In this document: piece by piece, positions 1-6,765 of the stretch
How the letters are laid out: each line of letters begins with the position of its first letter
Numbering within the stretch: position 1 is the first letter of the stretch
NCBI GenBank assembly: GCA_002423325.1
Contig: DIVQ01000204.1
Span: 1-9,367, forward strand
From: Anaerolineales bacterium UBA6128
Lineage (GTDB): Bacteria > Chloroflexota > Anaerolineae > UBA1429
DNA: 9,367 bases
Reading direction: 5' to 3'
Program-made: the position numbers and the translations under genes
Notes under the pieces: model-generated
What the model saw: only the letters and a program-made list of their open reading frames with translations
Databases searched by the model: none
Told to the model about the DNA's origin: nothing

Positions 1-156
1 AACATTTCATTCTGGCGCAATTCGCGAGCGGTCGCCGGGTCACGTCACCGGCCGAGTGCTGAGCGTTCCAGGTGTGCAACAGACCAGACAACCCGACCCA
101 CCAGCCTTCAGCAGCCGTTCTGGTACGCCGGATACGCAATACGCGGCAATAACCCG
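1..156. other. Left-edge stretch without a recognisable gene
   Basis: I see no supported gene here. Some frames stay open (frame 1 from the left edge to about 258), but the translation is low-complexity and rich in Arg, Ser and Thr, resembles no family I know, and runs through the strong promoter at 157-185. It is most likely non-coding upstream DNA of the RRM gene, possibly with the 3' flank of a gene beyond the left edge. Confidence 0.4.
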
Positions 157-185
157 TTGACAAAAGCGCAGCAATGTGCTAATAT
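157..185 (+). promoter_or_regulatory. Strong sigma70-type promoter with extended -10, for the RRM gene
   Basis: The perfect -35 hexamer TTGACA (157-162) is separated by exactly 17 bp from TAATAT (180-185). A TGC just before the -10 (177-179) supplies the extended -10 TGn. Transcription should start near 192, leaving a leader of about 165 nt before the ATG at 357. This is the best promoter in the window and fits high expression of a small RNA-binding protein. The match is seen directly; use by the housekeeping sigma factor is inferred. Confidence 0.85.
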
Positions 186-191
186 AGTGGT

Positions 192-356
192 GCTTGGGAA
201 GGTGCTTGCACGGTACTTTGAAGGCCGCCAGGACTGGACCTGCGGCCTTCTTCGCATTTGAGGCGCCAACCAGCAGCAGTACGTTCGGGGTTCCAGGGAT
301 CGCCAACCGCCAAGGGGGTGGGTTGAGCGCCCTTGTTGCTATCGGAAAGGACTACC
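192..356 (+). promoter_or_regulatory. Long structured 5' leader of the RRM gene
   Basis: About 165 nt lie between the predicted transcription start and the ATG at 357. A strong hairpin is visible: GAAGGCCGC (220-228) pairs perfectly with GCGGCCTTC (242-250), extended by AGG/CCT around one bulged C, and followed by the pyrimidine-rich TTCTTCGCATTT. It could be an attenuator, a weak intrinsic terminator releasing a short leader RNA, or an RNA element for temperature or autoregulation. Some cold-induced bacterial RNA-binding protein genes have long regulatory leaders, but nothing here proves that role. The rest of the leader (about 258-343) shows no obvious second stem. Confidence 0.5.
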
Positions 357-698
357 ATGGGCAAAAAGTTGTACGTCGGGAACATCAGCTACGGCACCAC
401 GGAGGATAGCCTGCGCGAGCTCTTCTCGCAGGTCGGCGAGGTCGAATCAGTCGCCGTCATCATGGATCGCGAGACCGGGCGATCCAAGGGCTTTGGGTTC
501 GTTGAGATGGCCACCGAAGAGGCCGCTCAGCAGGGCATCGAAAAGTTCAACGAGTTCGAATTCGAGGGTCGGCAAATCCGCGTCGCGGAAGCCCGTCCCC
601 AGGCAGACCGCGGCCCGCGCCGTGACTCTTACGGTGGCGGCGGTGGGTACGGCGGTGGTGGGTACGGCGGTGGTGGCGGCGGCGGCCGTCGCTTCTAG
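357..698 (+). CDS. Single-RRM glycine-rich RNA-binding protein
   Basis: This 113-residue protein has one RNA recognition motif and a short glycine-rich tail. RNP2 is LYVGNI (residues 5-10) and RNP1 is KGFGFVEM (44-51), with the aromatic residues that stack on RNA bases in this fold (Y6, F46, F48). Residues about 93-110 are Gly/Tyr repeats, followed by RRF. Bacterial proteins of this type bind single-stranded RNA and are often linked to cold or RNA metabolism; the target cannot be read from sequence. I chose ATG 357 over an upstream in-frame TTG (333) because GGAAAGG (344-350) lies 6 nt before it and the RRM begins at residue 4. The gene is monocistronic, with its own promoter and terminator. 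Confidence 0.93.
   Translation: MGKKLYVGNISYGTTEDSLRELFSQVGEVESVAVIMDRETGRSKGFGFVEMATEEAAQQGIEKFNEFEFEGRQIRVAEARPQADRGPRRDSYGGGGGYGGGGYGGGGGGGRRF
640..688 (+). repeat. Glycine-codon microrepeat in the RRM gene tail
   Basis: The last part of the RRM gene is built of near-repeats of a GGYGGYGGGTAC unit (Gly-Gly-Gly-Tyr), ending in a longer run of GGY/GGC codons. It encodes the disordered glycine-rich tail. Such tracts change length easily by slippage, so tail length may differ between strains. Confidence 0.7.
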
Positions 699-708
699 AG
701 TCGTCCAT

Positions 709-741
709 GCGCGGAGGCAGTAGCCTCCGCGCTTTTTCTTT
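709..741 (+). terminator. Intrinsic terminator after the RRM gene
   Basis: GCGCGGAGGC (709-718) pairs perfectly with GCCTCCGCGC (723-732) around the 4-nt loop AGTA and is followed by TTTTTCTTT. It begins 11 nt after the RRM stop codon. The 10-bp GC stem plus U-tract is textbook for factor-independent termination. Confidence 0.93.
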
Positions 742-767
742 GCCCCCGAAACTGGACATCGGCAGGC

Positions 768-795
768 TTGACGTCCTGCTGCTCCGCGCTATATT
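768..795 (+). promoter_or_regulatory. Predicted sigma70-type promoter for the PAS gene
   Basis: TTGACG (768-773), a 16-bp spacer and TATATT (790-795) lie just downstream of the RRM terminator and about 47 bp before the chosen ATG at 842. Placement and match are good; use is inferred. Confidence 0.65.
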
Positions 796-841
796 CGCAT
801 GCAAGCGCCAACTCCGTTCGGTAGTAAGGTCCAAAGGCCGC

Positions 842-1537
842 ATGCACACCTCTGATACCGCGCGCAAGCGCCGCATCGCCATCGAACTGCTCTTCATCGT
901 GCTGGGCGCGGGCCTGCTGCCGGTTGTCGCTGTTCCGCTGCTGCGCGGCGAACAGGTCCCCACGAACATTGTCGGCCTCTTCAGAAGCTTTGGATGGGCA
1001 GAATCGATCCTCACGGCGGTGCTCCTCTCGATCGGCGGCGCACTCTTTGCCATCGACCGCTGGTCTGACGCCAACCGCGACCGCGCCCGTGCAGTGGTGG
1101 CCGAGCGCGCGCTGCAGGAGAGCGAGACGCACTACCGTCTGCTCTTTGACAACGCACGCGACGCGATCATCCTCGAAGACGAGCACGAGCACATCCTGGA
1201 CGCCAACCCCGCCGCCAGCGCGCTGTTCGGCTATACGCACGCCGAGTTGCTGCAGATGTCCACTCGCCAACTGCAGCCCGGCCCCGGCACCGGGCCCGGC
1301 TTGCGGATCTACCAGGACCCCGAGCACCATCCCAGTTTCACCAAGTTGTCGACCGGCTGCCGGCGCGACGGGCACTACATTGCGCTTGAGATCTCCATGA
1401 CCGCCTACGAGGCCGGTGGCCGGCGTCTCTTCATGTCCATTGTGCGCGACATCACCGAGCGGTGCATGGCGGAGGAGGCCCTGCGCGCCGAGCATACGCG
1501 CGCTCGACGACGCGCTTTGACGCTCGCTGATGCTTGA
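842..1537 (+). CDS. Membrane-anchored PAS-domain sensor without an output domain
   Basis: This 231-residue protein has a basic N-terminus, two membrane segments (about 12-34 and 53-72) with a short loop between, a charged helical linker (about 76-96), then one PAS domain (about 95-205). The PAS signature is clear: YRLLFDNARDAIILED, then ILDANPAASALFGYTHAELL, closing with the PAC-like FMSIVRDITERCMAEEALR. PAS domains sense ligands, redox state or light and usually feed a kinase, cyclase or regulator. Here the protein stops about 25 residues after the PAC motif, with no histidine kinase, GGDEF or HTH domain. It may be a truncated kinase or a stand-alone sensor. ATG 842 is preferred over in-frame 707 because 707 lies before the RRM terminator, while AAAGG (833-837) precedes 842. 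The cofactor is unknown. Confidence 0.8.
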   Translation: MHTSDTARKRRIAIELLFIVLGAGLLPVVAVPLLRGEQVPTNIVGLFRSFGWAESILTAVLLSIGGALFAIDRWSDANRDRARAVVAERALQESETHYRLLFDNARDAIILEDEHEHILDANPAASALFGYTHAELLQMSTRQLQPGPGTGPGLRIYQDPEHHPSFTKLSTGCRRDGHYIALEISMTAYEAGGRRLFMSIVRDITERCMAEEALRAEHTRARRRALTLADA

Positions 1538-1544
1538 CTAGAAT
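1517..1544 (+). promoter_or_regulatory. Predicted promoter of the MscS-like gene inside the PAS gene 3' end
   Basis: TTGACG (1517-1522), a 16-bp spacer and TAGAAT (1539-1544) overlap the last codons and stop of the PAS gene. The start would fall near 1551, giving a short leader to ATG 1591. This suggests the channel gene can be transcribed separately from the PAS gene. Confidence 0.55.
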
Positions 1545-1590
1545 CCCGCAACCGCCACACCGCAAGTCCGAACACCGAGGAAGCCACCCT

Positions 1591-3432
1591 ATGGACATAC
1601 TGGGAATACCGGTGACCCCGCCTGACTGGTTGACGTTCGCCGCAACGCCAATGGGGACGTTGCTGATCAATCTGGCCGCCTGGGTCCTGATCACGCTGCT
1701 CGTATACTGGCTGCTGGTCGCGCTTATCCGGCGGCTGGCAAAGCGCACACGCTCCAAGCTCGACGACACGCTGGTGCGCATCGTGCGGCGACCACTCATC
1801 GCGCTGGTGCTGTCCTACGGCGTGCTGGATGCCTGGCAACGCGCCGTGGGCGAGACCCCCTTTGTCGTCGCGCTCGAGCGCCTGTACCACGGCGTGCTGA
1901 TCGTGCTGGGCGCCTATGTGGCGTGGCGTGTGCTGTTCGAGATCGTCGTGACGCAGCTCGCGCCGCGCGTGGCCGAGTCTGACAGCCAGGCCGATGATAT
2001 CCTCGTGCCAATCCTGCGGCGCATCGGCCCAGTCATCATCATCATCGCGGTGGCCAACGGCGTGGTAGCCGCCCTGGGGGGCAATCTCAGCGCGCTATTG
2101 GCCGGGCTCGGGCTGCTCGGGCTGGTGCTCGGTTATCTGCTGCAGGAGCCAATGCAGGGGCTGTTTGCCGGCACCTACATGTCGCTCGACAACCCCTTCC
2201 ACGAGGATGACCTGCTGATACTGGAGGACGGCAGCGTCTGTCAGGTGCGCAATGTGGGCGTGCGCGTGACCCAGTTGTACGACGTACGTCGACACATCCT
2301 TATCTTTCTTCCCAATGCCAGGCTCTCGGGGAGCAGAATCACCAACCTCACCAAGCCCAGCGTCGAGCTGCGCTGCGTGCTGCCCACCAGCTTTGCCAAG
2401 CCGTGCAACGCCAAAGAGGCCATCGCGGTGCTCCAGGAGGCCTGCGACAGCCACGAGAACATCCTGGGCTTGTGGTCGCGCAAGGAACCGGCCATCCAGC
2501 GGCGTCTCGAGGTGTACCAGCAGGAGGCCGACCTTCTGACGTCGCTTCCCGCCTTACTGCCCGCCGACGAGGCGCGCCTGTTCTGGTTGCGCGACCATCT
2601 GCACCGTCTGCAGGGCGACCTGATTCGTCTGCCCGTAGAACACCGCCTGCGCGAGACGAGTGAGCGTTTCAGCCACGAACTGCTCGAGCTCGGCAAGTTC
2701 TGCCAGACCGCCCAGGCCTCCGGCTTTACGCTCAAAGAAGAGCAAAAGGTGCGCGAGCACGCCGGCGCGCTGATGGATCGTTTTGACGAGCTGATCGAAC
2801 AGATCACCGTCTGGCTCTTCCTGGTCAAGACCGTCGAATCCGAGTTGACCGATCAGGCGCACAGCGCGTCGATCGCCACATTCGTCGAGCGCGCCATGCT
2901 GGAGGACGGCGTCCTAAGCCTGGCTGAATTGCAGGCGTGCAAGGTGCTGAACGTGCCCCAGCGCCCCATCGTTCTGCGCAAGGAACTGGCCCGCATCCGT
3001 CACTCGGAGCAAGAGGCCGACCTGGCCCTCGATCCCGTCAGCTTTGTGGACCATGCCAGTTATGTTGACTATCGGCGGCTCTACACCATCTGGCACCGCA
3101 ACATTACACACGTCTACCGCGGACTGCAGCTCCTGGCGCTGGGCGAGCACGCGCGGAACGACCGCGATCACAGCCTGGCAGACCGCGTGCGCCAACTGGA
3201 ACGCTTTTTCGCAGACACATTCCTGCTGCGCCTCAGCTATCGCCAGCTTCCGACCGTGAACCTGATCGATGCGACTCCATCCGAGCTCAAGTTCGAGGTC
3301 GCCTATTTTGTCGATGACGTGGTGCGCGAGCACTTTCAGCGCAGGGATCGCGTCACCACCGAGCTGCTGATGGAGATCGAGCGCCTGCGCGCCCTGAACG
3401 CCGAGTCTCTGGCCGGCAGCATCTGCACCTGA
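1591..3432 (+). CDS. MscS-family mechanosensitive channel with a large helical insertion
   Basis: A 613-residue inner-membrane protein. Predicted membrane spans lie near residues 23-47, 66-83, 98-120 and 147-162, followed by the pore helix and start of the beta domain (about 165-203: GGNLSALLAGLGLLGLVLGY, then QEP, then LDNPF). The beta domain (about 203-252) contains ILIFLPNARLSGSRITNLT, matching the family's IPN-N signature region. MscS channels release small solutes under membrane tension. The alpha/beta domain seems split: its first half is about 259-293 and its second half about 553-600 (PTVNLID, then LKFEVAYFVDD and a long helix). Residues about 294-552 are a charged helical insertion I do not recognise; E. 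coli MscS is 286 residues. ATG 1591 has GAGGAA 8 nt upstream, so the in-frame TTG at 1534 is rejected. The ionic selectivity is unknown. Confidence 0.85.
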   Translation: MDILGIPVTPPDWLTFAATPMGTLLINLAAWVLITLLVYWLLVALIRRLAKRTRSKLDDTLVRIVRRPLIALVLSYGVLDAWQRAVGETPFVVALERLYHGVLIVLGAYVAWRVLFEIVVTQLAPRVAESDSQADDILVPILRRIGPVIIIIAVANGVVAALGGNLSALLAGLGLLGLVLGYLLQEPMQGLFAGTYMSLDNPFHEDDLLILEDGSVCQVRNVGVRVTQLYDVRRHILIFLPNARLSGSRITNLTKPSVELRCVLPTSFAKPCNAKEAIAVLQEACDSHENILGLWSRKEPAIQRRLEVYQQEADLLTSLPALLPADEARLFWLRDHLHRLQGDLIRLPVEHRLRETSERFSHELLELGKFCQTAQASGFTLKEEQKVREHAGALMDRFDELIEQITVWLFLVKTVESELTDQAHSASIATFVERAMLEDGVLSLAELQACKVLNVPQRPIVLRKELARIRHSEQEADLALDPVSFVDHASYVDYRRLYTIWHRNITHVYRGLQLLALGEHARNDRDHSLADRVRQLERFFADTFLLRLSYRQLPTVNLIDATPSELKFEVAYFVDDVVREHFQRRDRVTTELLMEIERLRALNAESLAGSICT

Positions 3433-3442
3433 GAACGCCAAC

Positions 3443-3470
3443 AGGGGGCAGGGTTCAGCCCCTGCCCCCT
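3443..3470. terminator. GC-rich hairpin between convergent genes
   Basis: AGGGGGCAGGG (3443-3453) pairs perfectly with CCCTGCCCCCT (3460-3470) over a 6-nt loop. It lies in the 66-bp gap between the stops of the rightward MscS gene (3432) and the leftward hub gene (3499). Neither strand has a convincing U-tract, so it may end transcription weakly in both directions, protect 3' ends, or be a dispersed palindromic repeat. It also marks the boundary between the cellular and phage-type genes. Confidence 0.6.
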
Positions 3471-3498
3471 CGCCTCCGCGCCGCTGCTATCCTGTTCG

Positions 3499-5472
3499 CT
3501 AACGCATGGTGAGCAGCAACTCTGTCAGATAGATGCCCCTGCTCGCATCAAACGTTTCCTCAATGCCGGTCACGCGGCGCAAGCGATCGTCCGTCGGCAC
3601 CAGCGTCGCATCGCTGCTCAGGCTGACCGTGTCCCAGCACTCCACGTCGGGACGCATTGGCACTGTCACCCGCTCGTGTCGCGCGTCGCGGCCCCTCTGC
3701 TCCGCCTCGCACAGCGCAGCGATCTCGGCTTGCACGGCGCTGGTCACGCGCCCGTCATAGTGCGTCCGCACCAGGCTGAGCCCCAAGCGCTGCGCGCTCT
3801 CGGCGTCGGCGGATGCGCCCCCCACCCGCGCCAGGCCAGCATCCTGGCCGTAGACGCGCACCCCGTTGGCCTGCGGCACCCGCACGCCATAGCTCGCCAC
3901 AATGATCTCCAGCGGGCCCACCGTCAAGGCGGCAGGCGCCCAGGTGTCCAGCCGCAGCACCTGCAGATCTCCATTCTCCTGCCAGTAGGCCGCCAGCCCC
4001 CCCAGCCGCAGCAGCGACCGCACTGCCTCCAGCCCACTGGTAGCCGGCGTGATGGTGAACGTTGGCACCACGTACGCGGCGCCGGCCGAGCCGTCGTCGT
4101 CCGCGCGCAACCCCACGCGCGCCAGCAGATGGTTGAGCAGATCGATGACACTGCGTGCGGTATAGGTCAGCAGCGTGTCAGGATGCCACAACGCCAGCAG
4201 TCCCCAGCCATCCAGCGCTTCGATATCGGCGATGCCCCGCCCCTGGCCCCAGCGGTAGCCGATCGCGGTGATATAGTGCCTGTCCAGCGCCACCGTTGCA
4301 GGGACGCCGCCCAACGCGTACCCGCGGCGCAGGACCGCAGTGGCCAGCGGACGCAGCGCGCCCGCCGCCTGGCCGTCCTGGGCAAAGGACTTGAGCGCGC
4401 CGTCGGGATCCCACACCTCGATGGCCACCCGCCCCGACTCTGGACCCGTACGGCGCTGGTACCCGAGCACCTGCAACCCCGTCAGATTCTGCGCACCGTC
4501 GTCGGCCGCGTACGCCTGCGCACAGACGACGTAGGCGGCGTTAGCGGCATAGCAGGTACGCGTGGCCGCCACATAGCTCAGCGCCGTGCGCTTGTGCGCG
4601 CTGGCCTCCAGTTGCAGCGCCGTTGCGTTGAACGTACTGCACCCGTCAGTCTCGCAGACGGTCGGTTGGCTCCATGTGGGGCTGCCGGCCTGGGTATCCA
4701 GGTACGACACCAGCCAGCGCGAACCCAACGGGACGATATGCGGATAGCGCGGCGCGCTGTCGGCGCCGGGCAGGCCGTCCCACCCGGGGGCCAACTGCAC
4801 CGGGGCTGACCAGCCGCCCGCATCGGTAAAGGTCCCAAGGATCAGATAGCCGTCGTGGCAGACCACCAGCGTATAGCTGCCGTCAGCGTTGCAGCAGGCT
4901 GCCAGCCCATAGAGCGCAGTGTGGCCCGCGTAAGCGCCCCAGGCCGACTCGGCGCTCCACGATCCGCTGGTCTTGCTGCGCGTGACGATACCCGCGCCGC
5001 TGGCGTAAAAGATGCGCTGGTGCGCCGCTGCGAACATGTGCGTGCCCGCTGCTAGAGTCGCCACGGCGGTGAACGTCGACCAACTCGCTGCGCTGTCGGT
5101 CGTTTCTTTCTCACGGATGTTCTCCACCCCTCCGACCGTCGAGAGATAAAAGGCGCGCAGCGCGTTGGGCGCGAACCGTGCGATGGCGCAGTCGCTGTCG
5201 GCGGCCACGAGGTTTGCCAGCGTGGTCCAGGTCGTCCACTGGCTGGCCGTGCTCGGGTTGGTGACCCGGGCGACCTGCACACTGGTGCCCGACGTGCGGA
5301 TTCGGTAGACAGCGGTGTCGTCCACCACCTGGCTGCACAGCTCACTCGCGCCCGTCCCGTCGATCAGCGCCGTCCAGTGCAGCCGTTGGTCGGCGATGTC
5401 GAGCGTCACCGCAGGCTGCCCGGTGAACGAGCGCGCCACAGCCAACAACGCGGGGGCGATCGAGCGACTCAT
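3499..5472 (-). CDS. Phage-type tail hub-like protein with N-terminal beta-propeller-like half
   Basis: A 657-residue protein, last in the leftward phage-type run. The N-terminal half (about 1-330) carries spaced Trp-Ser/Thr motifs at W79/W82, W131, W172, W221 and W267, about 41-52 residues apart, as in sialidase/BNR-like beta-propeller blades; such folds often bind glycans or surfaces. The C-terminal half (about 330-657) looks like a tail hub or baseplate protein: DIEALDGWGLLALWHPDTLL, a helix with LLNHLLARVGL, GDLQVLRLD, GVRVPQANGVRVYGQ, a helix around EIAALCEAEQRGRDARHE, then RRVTGIEETFDASRGIYLTEL. I cannot name the family. ATG 5472 has AAGGGAG just upstream, so the in-frame start at 5538, which would overlap the preceding gene, is rejected. 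Host-surface binding plus baseplate scaffolding is inferred. Confidence 0.65.
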   Translation of the reverse strand: MSRSIAPALLAVARSFTGQPAVTLDIADQRLHWTALIDGTGASELCSQVVDDTAVYRIRTSGTSVQVARVTNPSTASQWTTWTTLANLVAADSDCAIARFAPNALRAFYLSTVGGVENIREKETTDSAASWSTFTAVATLAAGTHMFAAAHQRIFYASGAGIVTRSKTSGSWSAESAWGAYAGHTALYGLAACCNADGSYTLVVCHDGYLILGTFTDAGGWSAPVQLAPGWDGLPGADSAPRYPHIVPLGSRWLVSYLDTQAGSPTWSQPTVCETDGCSTFNATALQLEASAHKRTALSYVAATRTCYAANAAYVVCAQAYAADDGAQNLTGLQVLGYQRRTGPESGRVAIEVWDPDGALKSFAQDGQAAGALRPLATAVLRRGYALGGVPATVALDRHYITAIGYRWGQGRGIADIEALDGWGLLALWHPDTLLTYTARSVIDLLNHLLARVGLRADDDGSAGAAYVVPTFTITPATSGLEAVRSLLRLGGLAAYWQENGDLQVLRLDTWAPAALTVGPLEIIVASYGVRVPQANGVRVYGQDAGLARVGGASADAESAQRLGLSLVRTHYDGRVTSAVQAEIAALCEAEQRGRDARHERVTVPMRPDVECWDTVSLSSDATLVPTDDRLRRVTGIEETFDASRGIYLTELLLTMR

Positions 5473-5497
5473 GCTGACTCCCTTCTGCGCGTCGGCG

Positions 5498-5707
5498 CTA
5501 CCAGGTCGCGATGAGCAGAGCCTGACTGTCCGGCGCAATCAGCACCAGGCAGCGCTTACCCGCTGTCAGGTCGGCAGAGTCGCACTGCTCGCTGCACGGC
5601 ACCCCCGCAAGGCTGGCCGTCGGACTGTCCAGCAGACTGACCGTCGCGCAGTGCGTCACGGCATCGTAGGCCACCAGCGCGGCCCGGAACAGGCTGTGCT
5701 CTTGCAT
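5498..5707 (-). CDS. Small OB-fold-like baseplate or spike protein
   Basis: A 69-residue protein whose pattern of short beta strands (LFRAALVAYDAVTHCATVSL, then GVPCSEQC, then GKRCLVLIAPD and ALLIATW) resembles the OB-fold N-terminal domain of phage baseplate spike and assembly proteins. The family is small and divergent, so this is a fold-level guess. ATG 5707 is preferred over the upstream in-frame ATG at 5734 because AAGGAGGGAG lies directly before it. The stop is 25 nt before the hub gene start, so the two are surely co-transcribed. Its four cysteines are notable for so small a protein. Confidence 0.6.
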   Translation of the reverse strand: MQEHSLFRAALVAYDAVTHCATVSLLDSPTASLAGVPCSEQCDSADLTAGKRCLVLIAPDSQALLIATW

Positions 5708-5830
5708 GACTCCCTCCTTGTGCTGTGTGCGCATACAAGCCCAGATTCAGACAAACCGGGTTTCTGAGAGATCAAGTATCTGAGAAACAGAGTTTCTGTC
5801 CGAAACTCGGTCGCTATCCATGCTCGCGCT
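5708..5830. repeat. Intergenic GTTTCT/AGAAAC inverted-repeat patch
   Basis: The 123-bp gap between the connector-like gene and the OB-like gene is the largest one within the leftward run apart from 6928-7149. It is lower in GC than its surroundings. Between 5753 and 5810 it holds AAACCGGGTTT (5753-5763), AGAAAC-AGA-GTTTCT (5783-5797), and an imperfect inverted repeat joining GTTTCT (5760-5765) to AGAAAC (5783-5788). It looks like a dispersed palindromic repeat or an RNA processing hairpin. I found no convincing leftward promoter in it. Confidence 0.55.
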
Positions 5831-6457
5831 TCACTCGAGCGGCCAATGGGTGCGCGTGTCCTGTTGGCGAATGCGGCGCGTGCGGATGCTTTCCAGCTCT
5901 TGCTGCGCCAGCGCCAGCCGGTCTGCAGCCCATTCGCGCAGGTGTCGCGGCGTCCAGCCCGAGGCCGTCACGGTGTTGATCGTGCTGGCTCCGTACTGGA
6001 AAGCGGCATAGGCTTCGGCCAGCAGCGCCACCACCTGCTCTCCGGCCGCGTCCAACGTCGTCGCGCTGGCGCTGTCCAGGCCGCTGAGCGTGTGCGGTGC
6101 GGTGTAGAACACGCGCAGACTCTCGCCGGCCTCCGGCGCCAGCACCGCTTCGAGGTACAGCGCGCCGTTGAGCAGGCTCCACGGCGGCCGGCGCGGCGGA
6201 TACTCGGGCGCGGCGGCATCGTACGGGAACCAGACGTCGGTGACGTCGATCAGCGCGCCGCTGATGTCCGACAACGCATACTCGCGCTCGTCGACCGTGC
6301 AGGCCACCACGGCGGCCAGGCGCTGCGGGTCCACCGCAGAGTAGGCCCGCAGCGCGTGCCGAATGTGGTGGTCCAACTCGGCGGTCGACCAGATGGCGTT
6401 GCCACTGTCCTTCAGGTCGGCTTCGATCGTATCGCGCAGTTCTGCCAGAGTGCTCAC
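5831..6457 (-). CDS. Head-tail connector-like phage adaptor protein
   Basis: This 208-residue protein starts with a helical segment typical of phage head-completion or connector proteins: MSTLAELRDTIEADL, then W-STAELDHHIRHALRAYS. A beta-rich middle follows (about 48-125, with DVTDVWFPYD and ALYLEA), then a long helical C-terminus (about 135-195) rich in Ala and Leu. Proteins of this kind plug the portal and join head to tail. Its position between capsid and hub genes supports this. The start is GTG at 6457 with GGGAGGG a few nt upstream; no ATG fits as well. Assignment is by pattern and context, not by a catalytic motif, so the exact family is uncertain. Confidence 0.6.
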   Translation of the reverse strand: MSTLAELRDTIEADLKDSGNAIWSTAELDHHIRHALRAYSAVDPQRLAAVVACTVDEREYALSDISGALIDVTDVWFPYDAAAPEYPPRRPPWSLLNGALYLEAVLAPEAGESLRVFYTAPHTLSGLDSASATTLDAAGEQVVALLAEAYAAFQYGASTINTVTASGWTPRHLREWAADRLALAQQELESIRTRRIRQQDTRTHWPLE

Positions 6458-6504
6458 CTGTCCCTCCCGTTCATCTGCAGCGCCGCCGCGCCCAACCGCT
6501 CTGC

Positions 6505-6735
6505 CTAGCTGCTTGTGATCGTCTCCCAGCTCGTGCCATTCGACAGCTTGAGCTTGTTGTCGGTGGTGTCGTACACCACCATCCCCTCGACGCCTGCCGC
6601 AGCCGGCAGGCTGGCCGTCGCGATCTGCGGCGGGAAAAAGCCCGCCGTGCCCAGCTTGGCGTCGAGCGTGGCGCCGGCCTGCAACGTGAGGTCGCCCGCC
6701 GCCTCGATGTTGACCTTTTCGGTGCTGATGCGCAT
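6505..6735 (-). CDS. Small fibre-like phage structural protein
   Basis: This 76-residue protein begins with a short beta-repeat-like stretch (VNIEAAGDLTLQAGATLDA). It ends with a pattern common at the ends of phage fibres and trimeric surface proteins: GVEGMVVYDTTDNKLKLSNG followed by TSW. It is far shorter than a full fibre, so it may be a decoration or short spike. The upstream in-frame GTG at 6744 is rejected because the Shine-Dalgarno AAAGG (6744-6748) would abut it, whereas ATG 6735 has an 8-nt spacing. It lies 30 nt after the small membrane-protein gene and 47 nt before the connector-like gene. Confidence 0.65.
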   Translation of the reverse strand: MRISTEKVNIEAAGDLTLQAGATLDAKLGTAGFFPPQIATASLPAAAGVEGMVVYDTTDNKLKLSNGTSWETITSS

Positions 6736-6765
6736 GGTGATCACCTTTCTGCCCGGTCGAACGGG

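Noticed and set aside
40..306. Leftward frame of 88 codons over the RRM promoter and leader
   Set aside because: It covers a near-consensus rightward promoter and a structured leader, with no family resemblance.
695..1495. Leftward open frame (266 codons) opposite the PAS gene
   Set aside because: It is antisense to a clear PAS domain, runs across the RRM terminator, and its product has no recognisable pattern.
3443..3470. Possible phage attachment site at the boundary of cellular and phage-type genes
   Set aside because: It is a simple hairpin with no tRNA, no integrase and no matching direct repeat in the window; a termination or repeat role is simpler.
3676..4809. Long rightward open frame (377 codons) opposite the hub gene
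   Set aside because: It lies antisense to a gene with a ribosome binding site and recognisable patterns, and its Arg/His/Gln/Pro-rich translation is typical of the complement of high-GC coding DNA.
5473..5538. N-terminal extension of the hub protein from the start at 5538
   Set aside because: It would overlap the OB-like gene, and the clear ribosome binding site belongs to ATG 5472.
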